Assembly (NCBI RefSeq): GCF_052113225.1 | Contig: NZ_JBFRCT010000006.1 | Coordinates: forward strand, 62,001 to 126,000 | Direction of reading: 5' to 3' | Source: Pristimantibacillus sp052113225 | GTDB lineage: Bacteria; Bacillota; Bacilli; Paenibacillales; Paenibacillaceae | Length of the DNA: 64,000 nucleotides | Shown here: positions 36,507 to 45,653 of the stretch, in pieces | How positions within the stretch are numbered: the stretch's first letter is position 1 | Layout: each line of letters opens with the position of its first letter | Made by a program: the position numbers and the translations under genes | The notes under the pieces: model-generated | Told to the model about the DNA's origin: nothing | Seen by the model: the letters and a program-made list of their open reading frames with translations, nothing else | Databases searched by the model: none

Positions 36507-37655
36507 TTAGATAAACTGACTTACATCGTTGTTGCGGCTGAAACGGTATATGGCGACCAGCGTGAACAAGGCAGCGAAGGCGACGAGAATGGCCAAGTTG
36601 AGCCCAAGACTTCCGATCGCTTGGCCGTTCTGCAGCTTCGTAATCGTATCGAGAAGCCAGTGCTGCGGGAGGAAACTCGAGATTTTCTTAACGGTATCCG
36701 GCATAATCTCGGATGGGAAGAAGCAGCCGGCAAGCAGGCAGGTCGGTGTAATGATCAGTGTCTGAAGAGCATTGGCGCCTCTGCTGTTCTTTGAGAATGC
36801 AGTGAGTAACAGGGCGAGGCTGATGGCGACGAGCGAGAACAGGAGGAGCGCGCCGAGCATATCTCCGAACGGAACGCCGGAGTCGATGCCGAAGGCATAC
36901 TTCAAGATCAACAGCGTAATGACGATCTGCAGCACCTGGACTATGAAGGTAACCAGGACGTTCGCAAGCACAAATCCCCGGGCCGACAGCGGTGACGAGA
37001 GCAAACGAAGGAAGGTGCGATCTTCTCTCTCTTTAAGAATAAGCCCGCACATGTTGACTGCGGAGGTGAGAAGGAACATCAGCAGGAAGCCGATCGATTG
37101 ATACGTCATATCCTTAAACTTCGCCGTGTCCTTAAGAGACTCGGAGTCGAACTTGAAGCTGGACTTTTTGTAATCCGCATAGATGGCGTCGAACGCATCT
37201 TTGTCGTCCTTCGTCGCTTGACCAATAGCGGCGACATTACCGAGGTAGCCATCAAGAAGTGCCTTCACGTAAGAAGTCACTTCCGCGCCTTTGGCGGAGA
37301 CGAGGCGCAGATGGGCCGGATGACCGTCCTGGACACTGTCCGCGAATCCTTCCTCGAAGATAAGACCGCTGTCCAGCTTGCCGGAAGCGATGTCCTTGTT
37401 CATAGATGCTTCATCCGTTATCGTGATCTTCACGTTGTTCAATCCTTCGACGAAATGAATCGTATCTTGCGTCAAGTTCTTGTCGCCGTCTTGGTTGAGG
37501 ACACCGACGTTTAGGCTGCCGCCGCTGGAGCTTCCGTAGATCAGCATGGAGAGCAGGATGGCGGCGATCGGCAATCCGAAGTATACGATCCAGCTCGATC
37601 TCTTGCGGAAGGTCGAGTGGAGCAGCCTGCGAGTAATCCAAAGAATGTTAGACAT
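36507..37655 (-). CDS. ABC-2 exporter permease (LnrN-like)
   Basis: 382 residues: helix near 20-42, a large extracellular loop of about 170 residues, then five helices (SIGFLLMFLLTSAVNMCGLI onward), the ABC-2 layout. Start ATG 37655 sits one base after the stop of the previous gene, with GGAGG inside that gene's end. Last gene of a five-gene unit (regulator, kinase, ATPase, two permeases). Confidence 0.88.
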   Translation of the reverse strand: MSNILWITRRLLHSTFRKRSSWIVYFGLPIAAILLSMLIYGSSSGGSLNVGVLNQDGDKNLTQDTIHFVEGLNNVKITITDEASMNKDIASGKLDSGLIFEEGFADSVQDGHPAHLRLVSAKGAEVTSYVKALLDGYLGNVAAIGQATKDDKDAFDAIYADYKKSSFKFDSESLKDTAKFKDMTYQSIGFLLMFLLTSAVNMCGLILKEREDRTFLRLLSSPLSARGFVLANVLVTFIVQVLQIVITLLILKYAFGIDSGVPFGDMLGALLLFSLVAISLALLLTAFSKNSRGANALQTLIITPTCLLAGCFFPSEIMPDTVKKISSFLPQHWLLDTITKLQNGQAIGSLGLNLAILVAFAALFTLVAIYRFSRNNDVSQFI

Positions 37656-37656
37656 G

Positions 37657-38781
37657 TCAGAACGCCTCCCGTTTGCGCATCGTAATGGCGACGAATGCAA
37701 GGAACACTGCCGCTATCGCGGTGTTAAGCCCGATGACCGGGAACACAGCATACAAATCGTCGTTATAAATCAAGTTCATCAAAGCTTCATTCGCCCAGCG
37801 AAGAGGCGAGACGTTCGCGATTCCGCCGAAGACACCGGATGCCTCATCGACAGGGAAGTAGGCGCCGCCGACCATGGATGCCACTTGAACGAAAATCATC
37901 ATGACGGCGTTGACGGCATCGTCTTTAAATAGGAAGGCGATGCCAAGTCCGAAGCTGACTGCCAGCAGAACTTCGGTAAACAGCAGGAGGAACACAAAGC
38001 CGAGGTGATGGCCCCAGTTGGCGTTGAACGCGTATTTGCTGAACAAGACGACCGCTAGAATGCACAGGAAGTTGATGATTGTGCTAGCAATCACCTTACC
38101 CGCGAAGATCTCCAACTTCCCGATGGGGGCGGCGACCAGTCGGAGCGCCGTCTTCCGCTTTACTTCGCCGCGAATGAGCCAGCTAGCCGACATGCAGGCA
38201 TAGAAGGCAATCAATGTTGATTCTGCAATCGCGTAATAATCGATGGAGCCTGGTTTACGGTCTGGATCGAGCGAGGACTCCTGGACGAACGAACCGGCAG
38301 ATGTGGATCCCGCGATGATGGTCTGCGCCGCTTCGGGATCGATTTTTACGGCTGCCGCAGCCAAGTTGTACTTGTCGGCGAACGAGGTTAGCATGCCTTG
38401 GATGATATTGCTAGAGATTGTCTCACGGCTGCTTCCGTAGAAGTGAATGCCATTGTCGTCAATCTCCGCGTATGCTGTAAATTGATTGTCCTGGACGGCT
38501 CCCTTGCCGTCGATGCCGTTCACCGCGGTTGTTAACTCGACACCTTCTTTGCTAATCGTTTGAGCGAAGCCGTTCCAATAGCTTTGAAGCTGCTGACTCT
38601 GGGCGGTATTTTTAACAAGCAGCTTCATATCTCCAATTTCGATTCCGTTATGGAAGGCGTTTGTTAGTGCCGTTCCGAGAATCAGAATAAGCACGATTGG
38701 AAAAGCAAGCATAAAGAGCAGGGTGCGCTTATCCCGCAAGCTCTTCTTGATTTCGAATAACGCAATGTTTAGCACGTTCAC
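37657..38781 (-). CDS. ABC-2 exporter permease (LnrM-like)
   Basis: 374 residues with the same plan as its neighbour: one helix, a long extracellular loop, five helices ending with the RWANEALMNLIYNDD stretch typical of ABC-2 permeases. GTG start after AAGGAGG, 14 bases from the ATPase stop. The two permeases likely form a heterodimer with the ATPase encoded upstream. Confidence 0.88.
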   Translation of the reverse strand: MNVLNIALFEIKKSLRDKRTLLFMLAFPIVLILILGTALTNAFHNGIEIGDMKLLVKNTAQSQQLQSYWNGFAQTISKEGVELTTAVNGIDGKGAVQDNQFTAYAEIDDNGIHFYGSSRETISSNIIQGMLTSFADKYNLAAAAVKIDPEAAQTIIAGSTSAGSFVQESSLDPDRKPGSIDYYAIAESTLIAFYACMSASWLIRGEVKRKTALRLVAAPIGKLEIFAGKVIASTIINFLCILAVVLFSKYAFNANWGHHLGFVFLLLFTEVLLAVSFGLGIAFLFKDDAVNAVMMIFVQVASMVGGAYFPVDEASGVFGGIANVSPLRWANEALMNLIYNDDLYAVFPVIGLNTAIAAVFLAFVAITMRKREAF

Positions 38782-38795
38782 GTTCCTCGTCCTCC

Positions 38796-39731
38796 TTAGT
38801 CGCGCAGTTTCCGGCCTGTTAAGGTCAGGAACACCGTCTCCAGATTAGGTGCTTGCTCTTCGACCGAGCTGATCTCGACTTGATCGCGAATCAACTGTTG
38901 GATAACCAAATTAAGATTGTTGATTTCGCCTCTCGACACGATCTTGATGGTCTGTTCCTCCAACCCAGCTGAATTGACGCCGGTAATTCGCTTCAGTGCA
39001 TCCAGATCAAGATGCTCAGCATTCCTCACGCCAATCCAAGTCTCCTTCGTATCGGTAATGATCGAATTGAGCTGCTCCTTCGTGCCCTCCGCGATGATCT
39101 TGCCATGGTCGACGATCGCGATTCGTGTGCAGATCTCTTCGACCTCTTCCATATAGTGGCTCGTATAGATGACTGAGCAGCCCATCTGATTCAGCTTTTT
39201 GACCGAGTTCAGGATGTAGTTACGAGACTGAGGATCGATACCTACGGTCGGTTCATCCATGATGATCAGCTTCGGGTGGTGGGCGATGGCGCAGGCAATG
39301 TTCAGGCGCCGCTTCATGCCGCCGGAGAAACTCTTCGGCAGAGTTTTGTGCTTGTCGCCGAGACCGACGAACTCTAGCGCCTCCTCCGTGCGTTCCTTCA
39401 GAAGCGAGCCGCGGAGACCGTACAGTCCGGCAAAGAAGCTCACATTCTCGTAGGCGGTCATCTCTTCGTAGATCGCGAGATCCTGTGGTACGATGCCGAT
39501 GTTCATTTTGGCGAATTTATTCTCCTTCACAATGTCTCTGCCGAGAACTTGGATCTCTCCCTTCGTGATCCGCAGCAGAGAGGAGATCATGTTGATCGTT
39601 GTGCTCTTGCCCGCGCCATTCGCTCCGAGGAATCCGAAGATTTCTCCATCACGAATGCTAAGATTCATGTTGTCGACGGCGATGAAGTCGCCGAATTTTT
39701 TGGTCAGGTTGCGGATTTCCAATACGTTCAT
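38796..39731 (-). CDS. ABC transporter ATPase (LnrL-like)
   Basis: 311 residues, drives the exporter. Walker A GANGAGKST at residues 36-44, signature SFSGGMKRR, Walker B LIIMDEPTVGID, switch His in TSHYMEE; C-terminal extension as in drug-resistance (DrrA-type) ATPases. ATG 39731 with GGAG eight bases upstream; a GTG at 39740 is possible. Together with the two permeases and the two-component genes it matches the linearmycin-resistance-type module (inference from gene order). Confidence 0.92.
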   Translation of the reverse strand: MNVLEIRNLTKKFGDFIAVDNMNLSIRDGEIFGFLGANGAGKSTTINMISSLLRITKGEIQVLGRDIVKENKFAKMNIGIVPQDLAIYEEMTAYENVSFFAGLYGLRGSLLKERTEEALEFVGLGDKHKTLPKSFSGGMKRRLNIACAIAHHPKLIIMDEPTVGIDPQSRNYILNSVKKLNQMGCSVIYTSHYMEEVEEICTRIAIVDHGKIIAEGTKEQLNSIITDTKETWIGVRNAEHLDLDALKRITGVNSAGLEEQTIKIVSRGEINNLNLVIQQLIRDQVEISSVEEQAPNLETVFLTLTGRKLRD

Positions 39732-39852
39732 CCGTATCACTCCGATTCGTTATTGTTTATGACTTTATTCTAATAAAAAAGGATGACCTCATGTCAGTGC
39801 ATAAGTTCATCCTTTGCATATGAGAAATTTCATGTTCGAAGCATGAGTTCTT

Positions 39853-40968
39853 TCATCCGCCCTTCTGAAGGGGCAGGAGAGTGGTCACGCGGAAGCCTTT
39901 GGCACCGTCGACGATGACGGTGCCCCCCGCGGATGCGGCTCTCTCCTCCATGCCGACAATACCCAGCCCTTTGACGATTTTGTCCACACCTCTGCCGTTG
40001 TCGGTGACAACGGACTGGATCATGCGGTTCAGCACGCGAATCTCGAACTCGATGGCGGTCGCCCCTCCGTACTTCAGCGAATTGGTGACCGCCTCCTTCG
40101 TGTTCTCATGGATGATCCTCCACTGAAGAGGCGTGATCACATCTAGATCTCCCGCATGCGTGACGGTCGAGTTCAACGAGTGATTGGCGGACAACTCATC
40201 CGCGAACAGCCGAAGCCGGTGAATGCCAAGCTCCTCCGACCGAGGCTTCATATCTTTAAGAGTAAGGCGGATCTGCTCCAGCCCCTCCTTGGAGATCGAG
40301 ATCGCGTTGCCGAGTAGTTCGGAGGCTTTATCCGGATTCGTGCCGAGCAGACGCCTGGACGCCTCCATCTGGATGAGCGCCCCGGCCATCGCGTGGCCGA
40401 CTTCGTCGTGAATCTGCTGCGACAGCCGATTGCGCTCCTCCAGCTTGCTTGTGTACTTGGATTGGCGAATATACTCCTCGTTCATGCTAAGGGATTGCTT
40501 CAGACGCTGTAGATCGAGGCGAAACGTCTCTTTCTCCTCGCCAATCTTCTCGAGTTTCTCGGTATAAACCCGCATGCCATAGTAGAGAAGACAGCTTAAA
40601 GAGGTTACGAGAAGATAGACCAGTATCTCATCGTCCGGAATGAGGAACAGCGGCACAAGTCCGAGCAGCAGGGCGAAGCGGTTCCTTCCTCCTGACAACA
40701 ACACAATCTCATAGAGATTGATGGGCAGCAGAAGGATAAAAATCGTATTCAGACGAAAGGCGAGTAGAGCGACCAGTACGGCCGAAGCGACAGATCCCAG
40801 CAGCTGAAACCGTCTTTGCTTTCTCAGAATCGGAATGGTCATGTTCACGCATAAATAGGACAAGTAGGCTAGTATCTCCCAGGGAGACGCTCCGCGCACG
40901 ACCGAATAAGAGACGAAGATGACGTAGAAAAGCAATACAGCCTTGTTGCCAATGATCCAAAATTCCAT
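39853..40968 (-). CDS. Sensor histidine kinase (HisKA_3, NarL partner type)
   Basis: 371 residues. Five to six tightly packed helices within residues 5-135 with almost no extracellular domain, a coiled coil at about 136-180, phosphoacceptor H187 in QQIHDEVGHAMAG, and a C-terminal ATPase with VTDNGRGV. The compact membrane sensor suggests it reads membrane-active compounds. Eleven bases separate it from the regulator gene upstream. Confidence 0.9.
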   Translation of the reverse strand: MEFWIIGNKAVLLFYVIFVSYSVVRGASPWEILAYLSYLCVNMTIPILRKQRRFQLLGSVASAVLVALLAFRLNTIFILLLPINLYEIVLLSGGRNRFALLLGLVPLFLIPDDEILVYLLVTSLSCLLYYGMRVYTEKLEKIGEEKETFRLDLQRLKQSLSMNEEYIRQSKYTSKLEERNRLSQQIHDEVGHAMAGALIQMEASRRLLGTNPDKASELLGNAISISKEGLEQIRLTLKDMKPRSEELGIHRLRLFADELSANHSLNSTVTHAGDLDVITPLQWRIIHENTKEAVTNSLKYGGATAIEFEIRVLNRMIQSVVTDNGRGVDKIVKGLGIVGMEERAASAGGTVIVDGAKGFRVTTLLPLQKGG

Positions 40969-40979
40969 GTCGCGACTCC

Positions 40980-41714
40980 CTAATCTTCGGATTGCTTGAC
41001 TTCACCTGTCAAATAATAGATCGCGATCTGCGTCCTGTGTTCAAGTCCCGTCTTGTTCAGGATGGACGTGATGTAATTGGCGGCCGTGCCTTCGGAGATG
41101 AACAGCTTCTTCGAGATTTCCTTGTTAGAGAGCCCTCTAGCGATCTGCGCCATGATTTCGAGCTCCCGCTCTGTGAACAGGCCGCGGTCAATCCGACCCG
41201 AACCGGAGGACGGAGCGGGAGCAGGCTCAACCGGATCGAAAGCGGCGACATGACCGTTATGCTGCTCGCGGCCGGTCTGAGGTTTCAATTGCGCGCCTGT
41301 CAACAGATTGGATTTGATCGTATTCAGGACGACGTCTTGGAGAACGTGATGGTCGTTATATACGCTCTTTATGGCGTCCCGGATTCTCTCGGGGTCGTTG
41401 TTCTTGAGGAGGTACCCTCTGGCGCCCGACCGCACCGCCTCGAGAATGTATTCGTCGTCGTCGAACGTGGTAAGGATCAACGGCTTGGCCTTCGTTTGCT
41501 CTGTCAGTAGACGGGTTGCCTCGACGCCGTTCATGTTCGGCATTCGCACGTCGAGAAGGGCGACGTCCACTTCGTGCGAGAGGCAATAATCAACCGCCTC
41601 CGCCCCGTCGCCGACGGTGGCGACCACCTCGAACTCATCGAACGTGGTGAGGATGATCTTCATTCCTTCACGGATAAACGAATTATCGTCCGCGATCAGC
41701 ACTTTTATTTTCAA
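40980..41714 (-). CDS. NarL/LuxR-type response regulator
   Basis: 244 residues with a TTG start at 41714, nine bases after GAGGAGG; the longer frame upstream has no ribosome site and is not homologous. Receiver with D9/D10, phosphoacceptor D55 and a conserved Lys in YLLKNND; a Pro/Ser/Gly-rich linker; LuxR helix-turn-helix at about 180-240 (FTERELEIMAQIARGLSNKE). First gene of the exporter unit, which it likely activates. Confidence 0.9.
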   Translation of the reverse strand: MKIKVLIADDNSFIREGMKIILTTFDEFEVVATVGDGAEAVDYCLSHEVDVALLDVRMPNMNGVEATRLLTEQTKAKPLILTTFDDDEYILEAVRSGARGYLLKNNDPERIRDAIKSVYNDHHVLQDVVLNTIKSNLLTGAQLKPQTGREQHNGHVAAFDPVEPAPAPSSGSGRIDRGLFTERELEIMAQIARGLSNKEISKKLFISEGTAANYITSILNKTGLEHRTQIAIYYLTGEVKQSED

Positions 41715-41755
41715 TTGATAGAGCCTCCTCATGAACTTGCTTCGCAGCGTATACA

Positions 41756-42085
41756 TTAATACAAGAATATACCAATCGCGTTCGTCCGACAATCCGGGTA
41801 AGCGGTAGAAGATCGAGGCCTTGCGACGGCTCGGTATTGATAGAATCGAAGAGGAGCTTCGAAAACAGTACAAGACCTAACGTTGAAGTTTTCCGATGGT
41901 AAGATTGTTTTATGATCAGAAACTAAATCCATTATTATCGTTCCTGTTGCTGATGTATTAGCGGTATGGGACGTGTAATCAGTAAGCTTCTCTTGAACAA
42001 AGTTGCGTTGCACGATCAAGCCAGTCACAGCTATAACAGCAGCTAAAGCAACGAGAATGTATTTAGCATACGGCTTATCGAATAT
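41756..42085 (-). pseudogene. Remnant of a membrane-anchored protein
   Basis: The frame, open from just below 42086, reads a Lys-start-like DKPYAKYILVALAAVIAVTGLIV signal-anchor pattern (positions about 42079-42010) then a Thr/Ser-rich stretch, but it has no start codon or ribosome site and dissolves into an Arg-rich tail. Probably a decayed gene. The rest of 41715-42220 shows nothing else I can support. Confidence 0.3.
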
Positions 42086-42220
42086 TCAGACTTAGAAGAG
42101 ATAGATATTTTGAATATGAAAGTTGATGTAATACAATTAAAATAAAGATGACTGAGCTCCCTCGGGGACCGTTTGCTGGAATATGAACTCTACTAAGGAG
42201 TAGGAAAGGATGTTTTATTA

Positions 42221-42691
42221 GTGAAGAAACCCGTGAAATTGGATGAATTAGTCGGCGAGATTGAAATGGATTTAGAGGATACGTTTACTTATATAGATGT
42301 TACAACAGGTGAAGTGATTACGTTAACTGGAGAAGAAATTCGAGCTGCTGAAGATGAACGGCCGCTTGAAAATTTCCCCGAATGGCAAAGAGAGAACATT
42401 GAAAGGGCTATTTGTATACTCGAGGATGAACAAGGGAAATATGCGGACTTCACGTTGAAAAACGACTACAACGAATATGAACTCATAGAAAAGTTCATCA
42501 GTACTCTTGAAGATGAAAAGATCAATGAAGCGCTGAATGACGCAATTATTGGGAAAGGTGCATTTCGCAGATTTAAAGATAAAGTAATAGAATTTGGCAT
42601 TGATAAGCAATGGTATACCTACAAGGAAAACAGGATAAAGGAATTAGTGATTGAGTGGTGTATCGAACATGATATTGAGTTCCAACATTAA
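42221..42691 (+). CDS. UPF0158 family protein
   Basis: 156 residues, acidic, soluble. Opening KLDELVGEIEM...FTYIDVTTGEVI and the C-terminal GKGAFRRFKDKVIEFGI..QWYTYKENRIKELVIEWC are the family signature. Start GTG 42221, with GGAAAGG about 13 bases upstream, slightly far. Function unknown. Ends at a hairpin shared with the convergent gene. Confidence 0.85.
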   Translation: MKKPVKLDELVGEIEMDLEDTFTYIDVTTGEVITLTGEEIRAAEDERPLENFPEWQRENIERAICILEDEQGKYADFTLKNDYNEYELIEKFISTLEDEKINEALNDAIIGKGAFRRFKDKVIEFGIDKQWYTYKENRIKELVIEWCIEHDIEFQH

Positions 42692-42705
42692 AATATACCA
42701 AAAAT

Positions 42706-42729
42706 GAAAGCTGCCGCCATGGCAGCTTC
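42706..42729. terminator. Bidirectional hairpin
   Basis: AAGCTGCC (42708-42715) and GGCAGCTT (42721-42728); the T-run is better on the minus strand. Confidence 0.6.
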
Positions 42730-42754
42730 GTTACTTTAAAGGGCAATAGTTACA

Positions 42755-43645
42755 CTACAGCTTAATCGAGCGTGATTTTTGCTTATCGCTGCCGTTCCGC
42801 AGTGCATTATCAACAGAGGGTTTCGCTTGCCCATATGCAAGTGTAGCATTGACCTCTCCGCCTAGAATGATAATATTGGAGCTGATGTACAGCCAGATCA
42901 GCAGGATGATAATGCCGCCGATGCTTCCGTACGTTTTGGAATAGTTGCCGAAGTTGTTAATATAGAATTGGAACAGCAACGAGGATGCAATCCAGCCAAA
43001 GGTCGCAAACAGAGCCCCCGGAATGACTGTTTTGAAACGAATTTTGTGGTTGGGCACAATCCAGTAGAGCAGCGAGAAAACAACAATCATGAACGAAATG
43101 GGAAAGATGTATTTCAATGTGCCCCAGATGAGTTCGAAGCCAACAGGGGAATCGAACCAATCAAATAGAAATTCTCCGATCACCTCTCCAAAAATAAGCA
43201 AAACTATCGCCAGCAAAATGGCAATGGCTAACACAACTGTCGCCGCAAGCGATATCGCTCTCACCTTCCAGAACGGGCGGTTTTCTTCGACATCATAGGC
43301 CTTATTAACACCCTTGATGACCGCATTAACACCATTGGATGCTGACCAAAGTGTAGCGATCATACCAATCGATAGCAGCGTCCCCCTGCTGTTGTTCGTT
43401 ACCTCCTGCAAACTATTTTGAATCGCTTCACCCGTTTGCTCCGGCAGCAGACGAATAAGCTCAGCGACGACACTGTCTCCAGACAACTGGACAAAACTCA
43501 ACAAGCTCACGACAAAAATAAGAAACGGAAAAAATGACAAAATAAAATAATACGTAAGCTGCGCCCCTAGAGCAGGAACATCATCATCACGAAAACGGCA
43601 GTACAAATTTTTGGAAAATGGAAAAATCTTTGAAACTCGTTTCAT
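42755..43645 (-). CDS. YihY/BrkB-family membrane protein
   Basis: 296 residues with about six helices. Opening DDDVPALGAQLTYYFILSFFPFLIF and the block SNGVNAVIKGVNKAYDVEENRPFW are diagnostic. The family was once called RNase BN; its real role is unclear and possibly transport. ATG 43645 after AGAGGAG. Confidence 0.92.
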   Translation of the reverse strand: MKRVSKIFPFSKNLYCRFRDDDVPALGAQLTYYFILSFFPFLIFVVSLLSFVQLSGDSVVAELIRLLPEQTGEAIQNSLQEVTNNSRGTLLSIGMIATLWSASNGVNAVIKGVNKAYDVEENRPFWKVRAISLAATVVLAIAILLAIVLLIFGEVIGEFLFDWFDSPVGFELIWGTLKYIFPISFMIVVFSLLYWIVPNHKIRFKTVIPGALFATFGWIASSLLFQFYINNFGNYSKTYGSIGGIIILLIWLYISSNIIILGGEVNATLAYGQAKPSVDNALRNGSDKQKSRSIKL

Positions 43646-43831
43646 TGCCATCACTCCTCTTATTAGTAGGTAAACAAGAGAAGCCTAATTTAAAACAGGA
43701 GTTATTATCTAAAGCTTAGCTCAAAAATGCTCGAGTTTTATTTATTCAGATATTGAACCTCAAGGTATAGACAGCGTAATATTACTATCAAATACGTTTA
43801 ATAATGGATGAGACGAATAGGGGGAACGGAA

Positions 43832-44287
43832 ATGAAGACGATCAAGTGCATGATGGAGCATCTGTACTGGGCGGACGGACGCATATTGGACGCGCTCGAG
43901 GAGAGTAAGACGAAGAACAAGGACCTTCTGAAGCTAGTTCGGCACGTCGCGGTCGCAGAACGAGTCTGGCTGTCCCGATTGCAAGGCAAGGGCAGTGCGC
44001 AATATTCGTTGTGGGAGGAAGCGGAAGACCTGAAGGAGATTCGGACGATGTTCGAGGAAAACGCTGAGCAATATCGCATCTATATCGAAGGGCTTGAGGA
44101 ATCCGAGTTGGATGAGATGATCGACTATGCGAACCAGAGCGGGGTTCCGTTCCAAACGTCCGTCCGTGACATCCTGTTGCAGGTCCTCTTACATGGGCAA
44201 TATCACCGGGGACAGATTAACCGGGCACTTCGGATCGAATCGGCAGAGCCTGTTCAAGTCGATTACATTACGTTCGCGAGGCTCTAA
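43832..44287 (+). CDS. DinB-family protein
   Basis: 151 residues, four-helix bundle. Metal triad H38, H121 and H125 in LVRHVAVAE and LLHGQYHRGQ is complete, which suggests a metal-dependent, possibly thiol-linked, enzyme. ATG 43832 after AGGGGG. Substrate unknown. Confidence 0.88.
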   Translation: MKTIKCMMEHLYWADGRILDALEESKTKNKDLLKLVRHVAVAERVWLSRLQGKGSAQYSLWEEAEDLKEIRTMFEENAEQYRIYIEGLEESELDEMIDYANQSGVPFQTSVRDILLQVLLHGQYHRGQINRALRIESAEPVQVDYITFARL

Positions 44288-44323
44288 TAATAAGCCCTCT
44301 TGGAGATGGAGGAGTAGCACTCT

Positions 44324-44683
44324 TTACTCAATCACCGTGATCCGGCTCGGAAAATTGGCCAGATTCGTGCATACGATCTCGACTCTATGGTCAACTCGGA
44401 GAGCCTCGAGCACCTCTGGCACGTTTATTTTGAAACGCTTTAGCTTACCGTCATCCCGCAGAACGTTAATGATGCTGCCTTCCTTGTTTATGATGCGGCC
44501 CTGAATGATTCGCTGCGCTTTCGTCAGCAGGTCGATTAGCATCACGATGAGGAGCCCCAGAAACACTAGACTCACGAGGAAATACGTAAAGCCAATAAAA
44601 GCCGGTACCAGTTGATGGTCCGTATTGAATAAACGCACCACTGATAACGTTAGCTGCAGTGCGCAGATTATTATGAAGGTCAC
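44324..44683 (-). CDS. Small membrane protein, about 119-128 residues
   Basis: Unrecognised. Two helices within the first 52 residues, then a soluble beta-rich tail (RIINKEGSIINVLRDDGKLKRFKINVPEVLE). The GTG at 44683 has no ribosome site. In the same frame an ATT at 44710 has CAGGAG nine bases upstream and adds QLKPHKTIV, a plausible basic head, so an ATT start is possible. Convergent with the DinB gene. Confidence 0.6.
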   Translation of the reverse strand: MTFIIICALQLTLSVVRLFNTDHQLVPAFIGFTYFLVSLVFLGLLIVMLIDLLTKAQRIIQGRIINKEGSIINVLRDDGKLKRFKINVPEVLEALRVDHRVEIVCTNLANFPSRITVIE

Positions 44684-44979
44684 AATGGTTTTGTGCGGTT
44701 TTAGTTGAATTGCTGCTCACTCCTGTCCGTTGCTTCTACTTTCAAAGCCCTTACTCCACCGACTTACGCATCAAGTATAAGCGTCATCCTCGCGAGGTGT
44801 CATTTATGCTCAGCATCATTTTCGAGCCAATCTCCGCTAATGATTTTCGTTCTGTGCTCTACCTGCTTTAGCTTATCGTTTGTTTGCTAAGGAGCATACT
44901 AGCAATCCCTATCATCTCAGCCATACATTTGTTCGAATTTGGATATTAGTATACATGAATTGGGGAGAGGAGAGAACAA

Positions 44980-45150
44980 ATGCTTTTTTCTGACCTTATA
45001 GATAAAACTCAATTCAATACTGGTTATTATGAATCAGAGTTGGAGCGTGTTTATTACATACAATCAAAATACCTCAAAGCAGGCTCTAGAGTCCCTGAAG
45101 TGGGTGAGGCGGGGGCAAGGAAAAAGCATCATATGATCAGGGTAACGTAA
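44980..45150 (+). CDS. Hypothetical protein, 56 residues
   Basis: Unrecognised; ATG after GGGGAGAGGAGAG, one of the strongest ribosome sites in the window. The protein is soluble, Tyr- and Glu-rich at the front, Gly/Lys/His-rich at the end; it may be the truncated head of a longer gene. Its stop lies inside an 18-bp palindrome. The 296 bases before it contain nothing I can support. Confidence 0.45.
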   Translation: MLFSDLIDKTQFNTGYYESELERVYYIQSKYLKAGSRVPEVGEAGARKKHHMIRVT

Positions 45151-45160
45151 CGTTACGTTA
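45143..45160. repeat. Perfect 18-bp palindrome
   Basis: TAACGTAACGTTACGTTA equals its reverse complement and overlaps the stop of the 56-residue gene. It contains two TAACGT units. Could be a protein-binding site. Confidence 0.6.
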
Positions 45161-45181
45161 AGTAGTACACATAGAATTGAG

Positions 45182-45219
45182 AAACAACCTTAGCTCGGCT
45201 AGCCGGACTAAGGTTGTTT
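45182..45219. terminator. Hairpin terminator-like
   Basis: AAACAACCTTAG and CTAAGGTTGTTT (12-bp stem), loop with an inner CGGCTAGCCG. Sits between convergent small genes. Confidence 0.6.
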
Positions 45220-45254
45220 GATTGCTTGAGTCGAGTGGTCCAGTATCGCATCAA

Positions 45255-45410
45255 TTAAAACATCGGCAGGATGTATTTTGCGATGAAATACAGCAACCCG
45301 AAAGTAATGATCACATAAGCAAAGTATTTGATAAATGTAGATGCCACACGGCTCGGGTCGTGCCTTTTCTCGATATGGCGTTCTTCGTAATTGTGCTGTT
45401 GAACGGACAT
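45255..45410 (-). CDS. Small membrane protein, 51 residues
   Basis: Charged, His-rich head (MSVQQHNYEERHIEKRHDPS) and one helix (about residues 28-50) ending YILPMF. ATG 45410 after GGGCGGTGATC. Pattern fits a single-pass small protein; function unknown. The opposite-strand frame over the same bases lacks any sign of coding. Confidence 0.65.
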   Translation of the reverse strand: MSVQQHNYEERHIEKRHDPSRVASTFIKYFAYVIITFGLLYFIAKYILPMF

Positions 45411-45514
45411 TCTGATCACCGCCCTCGATTTTTTTTTTGCTTAACTTCTATTATTTTTTTACCCGGAGCAGTACTAACTGAAACAGTTATTAGGTAAGCA
45501 GGTAATGCTAAATA

Positions 45515-45566
45515 AAACAGCAGCAGTCTAGGACTTTATTTTCAAGTCCATGGCTGCTGCTGTTTC
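45515..45566. terminator. Long hairpin
   Basis: AAACAGCAGCAG and GGACTT on the left pair with AAGTCC and CTGCTGCTGTTT on the right (to about 45565). T-run is weak. Confidence 0.5.
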
Positions 45567-45653
45567 GTTATTATGGTTATGCTCCTCTGTAATTCGAATT
45601 TCGCGTAAGCCGCCCCATACAGTAGCGATCAAAATCACGGCCCCACCCCAACA

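Noticed and set aside
45222..45497. 91-residue plus-strand frame
   Set aside because: Opposite the better-supported 51-residue membrane gene and runs through hairpins and poly-T.
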